Source: Deinococcus aquaticus (lineage in GTDB: Bacteria > Deinococcota > Deinococci > Deinococcales > Deinococcaceae). Taken from it: a stretch of 64,000 nucleotides of DNA. Below, piece after piece: positions 62,818 to 64,000 of this stretch. The notes below the pieces were generated by a model that was not told where the DNA came from, did not search any database, and saw only the letters and a list, made by a program, of their open reading frames with translations. The DNA lies in NCBI RefSeq assembly GCF_028622095.1, contig NZ_CP115168.1, positions 34,198-98,197 of the forward strand. The letters run 5' to 3'. The translations under genes were made by a program, and so were the position numbers. How positions within the stretch are numbered: position 1 is the stretch's first letter; the number at the start of each line of letters is the position of its first letter.

Positions 62818-64000
62818 GTTGCAGTTTTAGAAAAGGACGTCTGGCACGGCGCTTTGGCCTCAGAATGAGGTGTGAACCCAAAGAATGCACGTGCCAGACG
62901 GCTCTATTCTGACATCCTCACCTGCTTTTCGCGCAAACAACATCGCGATTCCTTTCAGGTCTTCCTGGACCTCCTCCTCGACGGTTCCGGTCGTCCCCTG
63001 CCCACTCGCGCAACCGTCAAATCGCCCTCCGCGATCAGTCGATTCCTCAACCACACGATCTGGGATCTCCGGACACTCTGCCGCTTCATGCGCCAGGCTG
63101 CACTCCAGCTCTTCAATGACACCTGGAAACATGCTCCACACCAGCGTCCCCGGGTCGAATTCCTGGTCGACCTGACCAGCCTCGAAAAGGCAGGAAAGTT
63201 CCCCGGACTCTCCGACTGGATGCACGTCCTGAACGCCGTGAACGGCGTTCACCTGGTCGTCCTGTACATCTGCTGTGGAGACCTGAAGCTCCCCTGGGCC
63301 TTTCAGATCTGGCGTGGAAAAGGCACGTCCTCACCCGCCGCGTTAGCCCTCAAACTGCTCCGCACTGTTCCACCCGTCATGCTTCAGGGGAAGCGCCGCC
63401 CCCGTCTGCATGCAGACGGGGGCTTCGAAAGTGCGGAGTTCATTGAGGCCGTCCTGGAAAGAGAAATAGACATCGTGATTGGTGTCCGGCGCAACAGAAC
63501 ACTCGCGAATGGGACACCCATTCACGAGCTGATGACCCGCGGGTACAAGGCACAACTCCAGGGTCTGAAACCCACCATGTACGTCTCGTGGGCATGGCTA
63601 TACCGGAACAAAGAGCCAGAGCAGCGCTTCGTCATGTCGAACATCAACCTGGGCGGCAAGTACCTGGCCAGAGTCGGGAAACGCCGCTGGCGGATCGAGG
63701 GCTTCTTCAAGACCATCAAGGGGCGGTTCGGCCTGGAGCGGTTCGCGCAGCACAGCAAAACAGGTGTGATGCGGTGGTGGTGTCTCTCAGGGCTGGCGTA
63801 TCTGCTCTGCCACTTGGCGGATCAGGATGTGCCGCCCAGACCACCGGGAACATGGCCAGATTGGGGAGCGTTAGCGAGAACCGTTCGGTTCTCGTTTATC
63901 CCAGAAGTGCGTCGTAGAGCGCTTCAACTGGAACTCGCCGAGCTTGATGCCTTCCAGGACGCACTTTCTGCTCCCGCCCCCTAAACTGCAAGATGTCAGT
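62810..64000 (+). mobile_element. IS4-family insertion sequence
   Basis: Left end ACTGACATGTTGCAGTTT (62810) is matched by the inverse of the right end, AAACTGCAAGATGTCAGT at 63983-64000, with one mismatch. The element thus fills the window to its last base or slightly beyond. It holds a single intact transposase gene. Its insertion cut the FxLYD-like gene. Confidence 0.85.
62872..63984 (+). CDS. IS4-family transposase, 370 aa
   Basis: DDE motifs are present: FLVDLTSLEK near 97-106 (first Asp), RLHADGGFESAEFIEAV near 182-198 (second Asp), and RRWRIEGFFKTIKGRFGLER near 266-285, the Y/R-x-E-x6-K-type signature with the final Glu. The frame is intact from a GTG at 62872. It should be able to mobilise the element. 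The gene ends 16 bp before the right terminus. Confidence 0.9.
   Translation: MNPKNARARRLYSDILTCFSRKQHRDSFQVFLDLLLDGSGRPLPTRATVKSPSAISRFLNHTIWDLRTLCRFMRQAALQLFNDTWKHAPHQRPRVEFLVDLTSLEKAGKFPGLSDWMHVLNAVNGVHLVVLYICCGDLKLPWAFQIWRGKGTSSPAALALKLLRTVPPVMLQGKRRPRLHADGGFESAEFIEAVLEREIDIVIGVRRNRTLANGTPIHELMTRGYKAQLQGLKPTMYVSWAWLYRNKEPEQRFVMSNINLGGKYLARVGKRRWRIEGFFKTIKGRFGLERFAQHSKTGVMRWWCLSGLAYLLCHLADQDVPPRPPGTWPDWGALARTVRFSFIPEVRRRALQLELAELDAFQDALSAPAP

Overview
The window is high-GC bacterial DNA with the character of a Deinococcus accessory replicon or genomic island. This is inferred from gene and repeat style; no rRNA, tRNA or replication gene is present to prove it. Several low-GC segments, at least five insertion sequences and long repeat-rich non-coding stretches mark it as a mosaic of acquired DNA.

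Layout. 1-2468: a low-GC minus-strand operon of unknown genes. About 2780-3800: an IS1595-family element with a frameshifted transposase, followed by a six-copy 88-bp tandem repeat (3815-4256). 4348-7989: small genes, comprising two HTH regulators, a tandem pair of duplicated lipoproteins, and secreted or hypothetical proteins. 7990-10735: a gene-free region with strong hairpins and degenerate repeats. 10736-18899: two identical IS630-family copies bracketing a polar amino-acid ABC transporter operon and two secreted proteins. 18901-21653: iteron-like repeats and a second long degenerate repeat field. 21746-25816: a broken small membrane gene, a MITE-like element, a decayed IS5-family element, an MFS transporter and a PQQ-propeller lipoprotein. 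26221-26459: a small degenerate CRISPR array. 27759-31747: a short secreted peptide, two convergent TPR/winged-helix-like regulators and two small unknown genes.

The centre (31770-54945) is a defence island built on a type III-A CRISPR-Cas system. The minus-strand operon is cas10-csm2-csm3-csm4-csm5 followed by a frameshifted CARF-HEPN gene. The plus-strand operon is cas1-cas2-csm6-cas6. Three arrays have almost the same 35-nt repeat and share homologous leaders of about 225 bp. Two of these arrays point towards each other around a translationally coupled three-gene operon (554, 413 and 1838 aa). Its last product is a giant DEAD/DEAH helicase with a DUF1998-like C-terminus, resembling DruE of Druantia. 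The back side of the array-2 leader faces a NERD-UvrD helicase gene, in the same way that the array-3 leader faces cas10. The untranslated region before the helicase operon also resembles the one before cas1. This helicase cassette, and possibly the NERD-UvrD gene, therefore look embedded in CRISPR regulatory DNA. It is the best candidate for an undescribed system.

55480-64000: a polymorphic toxin (DUF4157 protease-like region, SH3-like region, AHH-type nuclease tail) with an Imm11-like immunity gene, a type I restriction HsdR without HsdM/HsdS in view, and an IS4-family element that has cut into a small FxLYD-like gene. Several defence and conflict modules thus sit side by side: III-A CRISPR, a DUF1998 helicase operon, NERD-UvrD, type I restriction and toxin-immunity.
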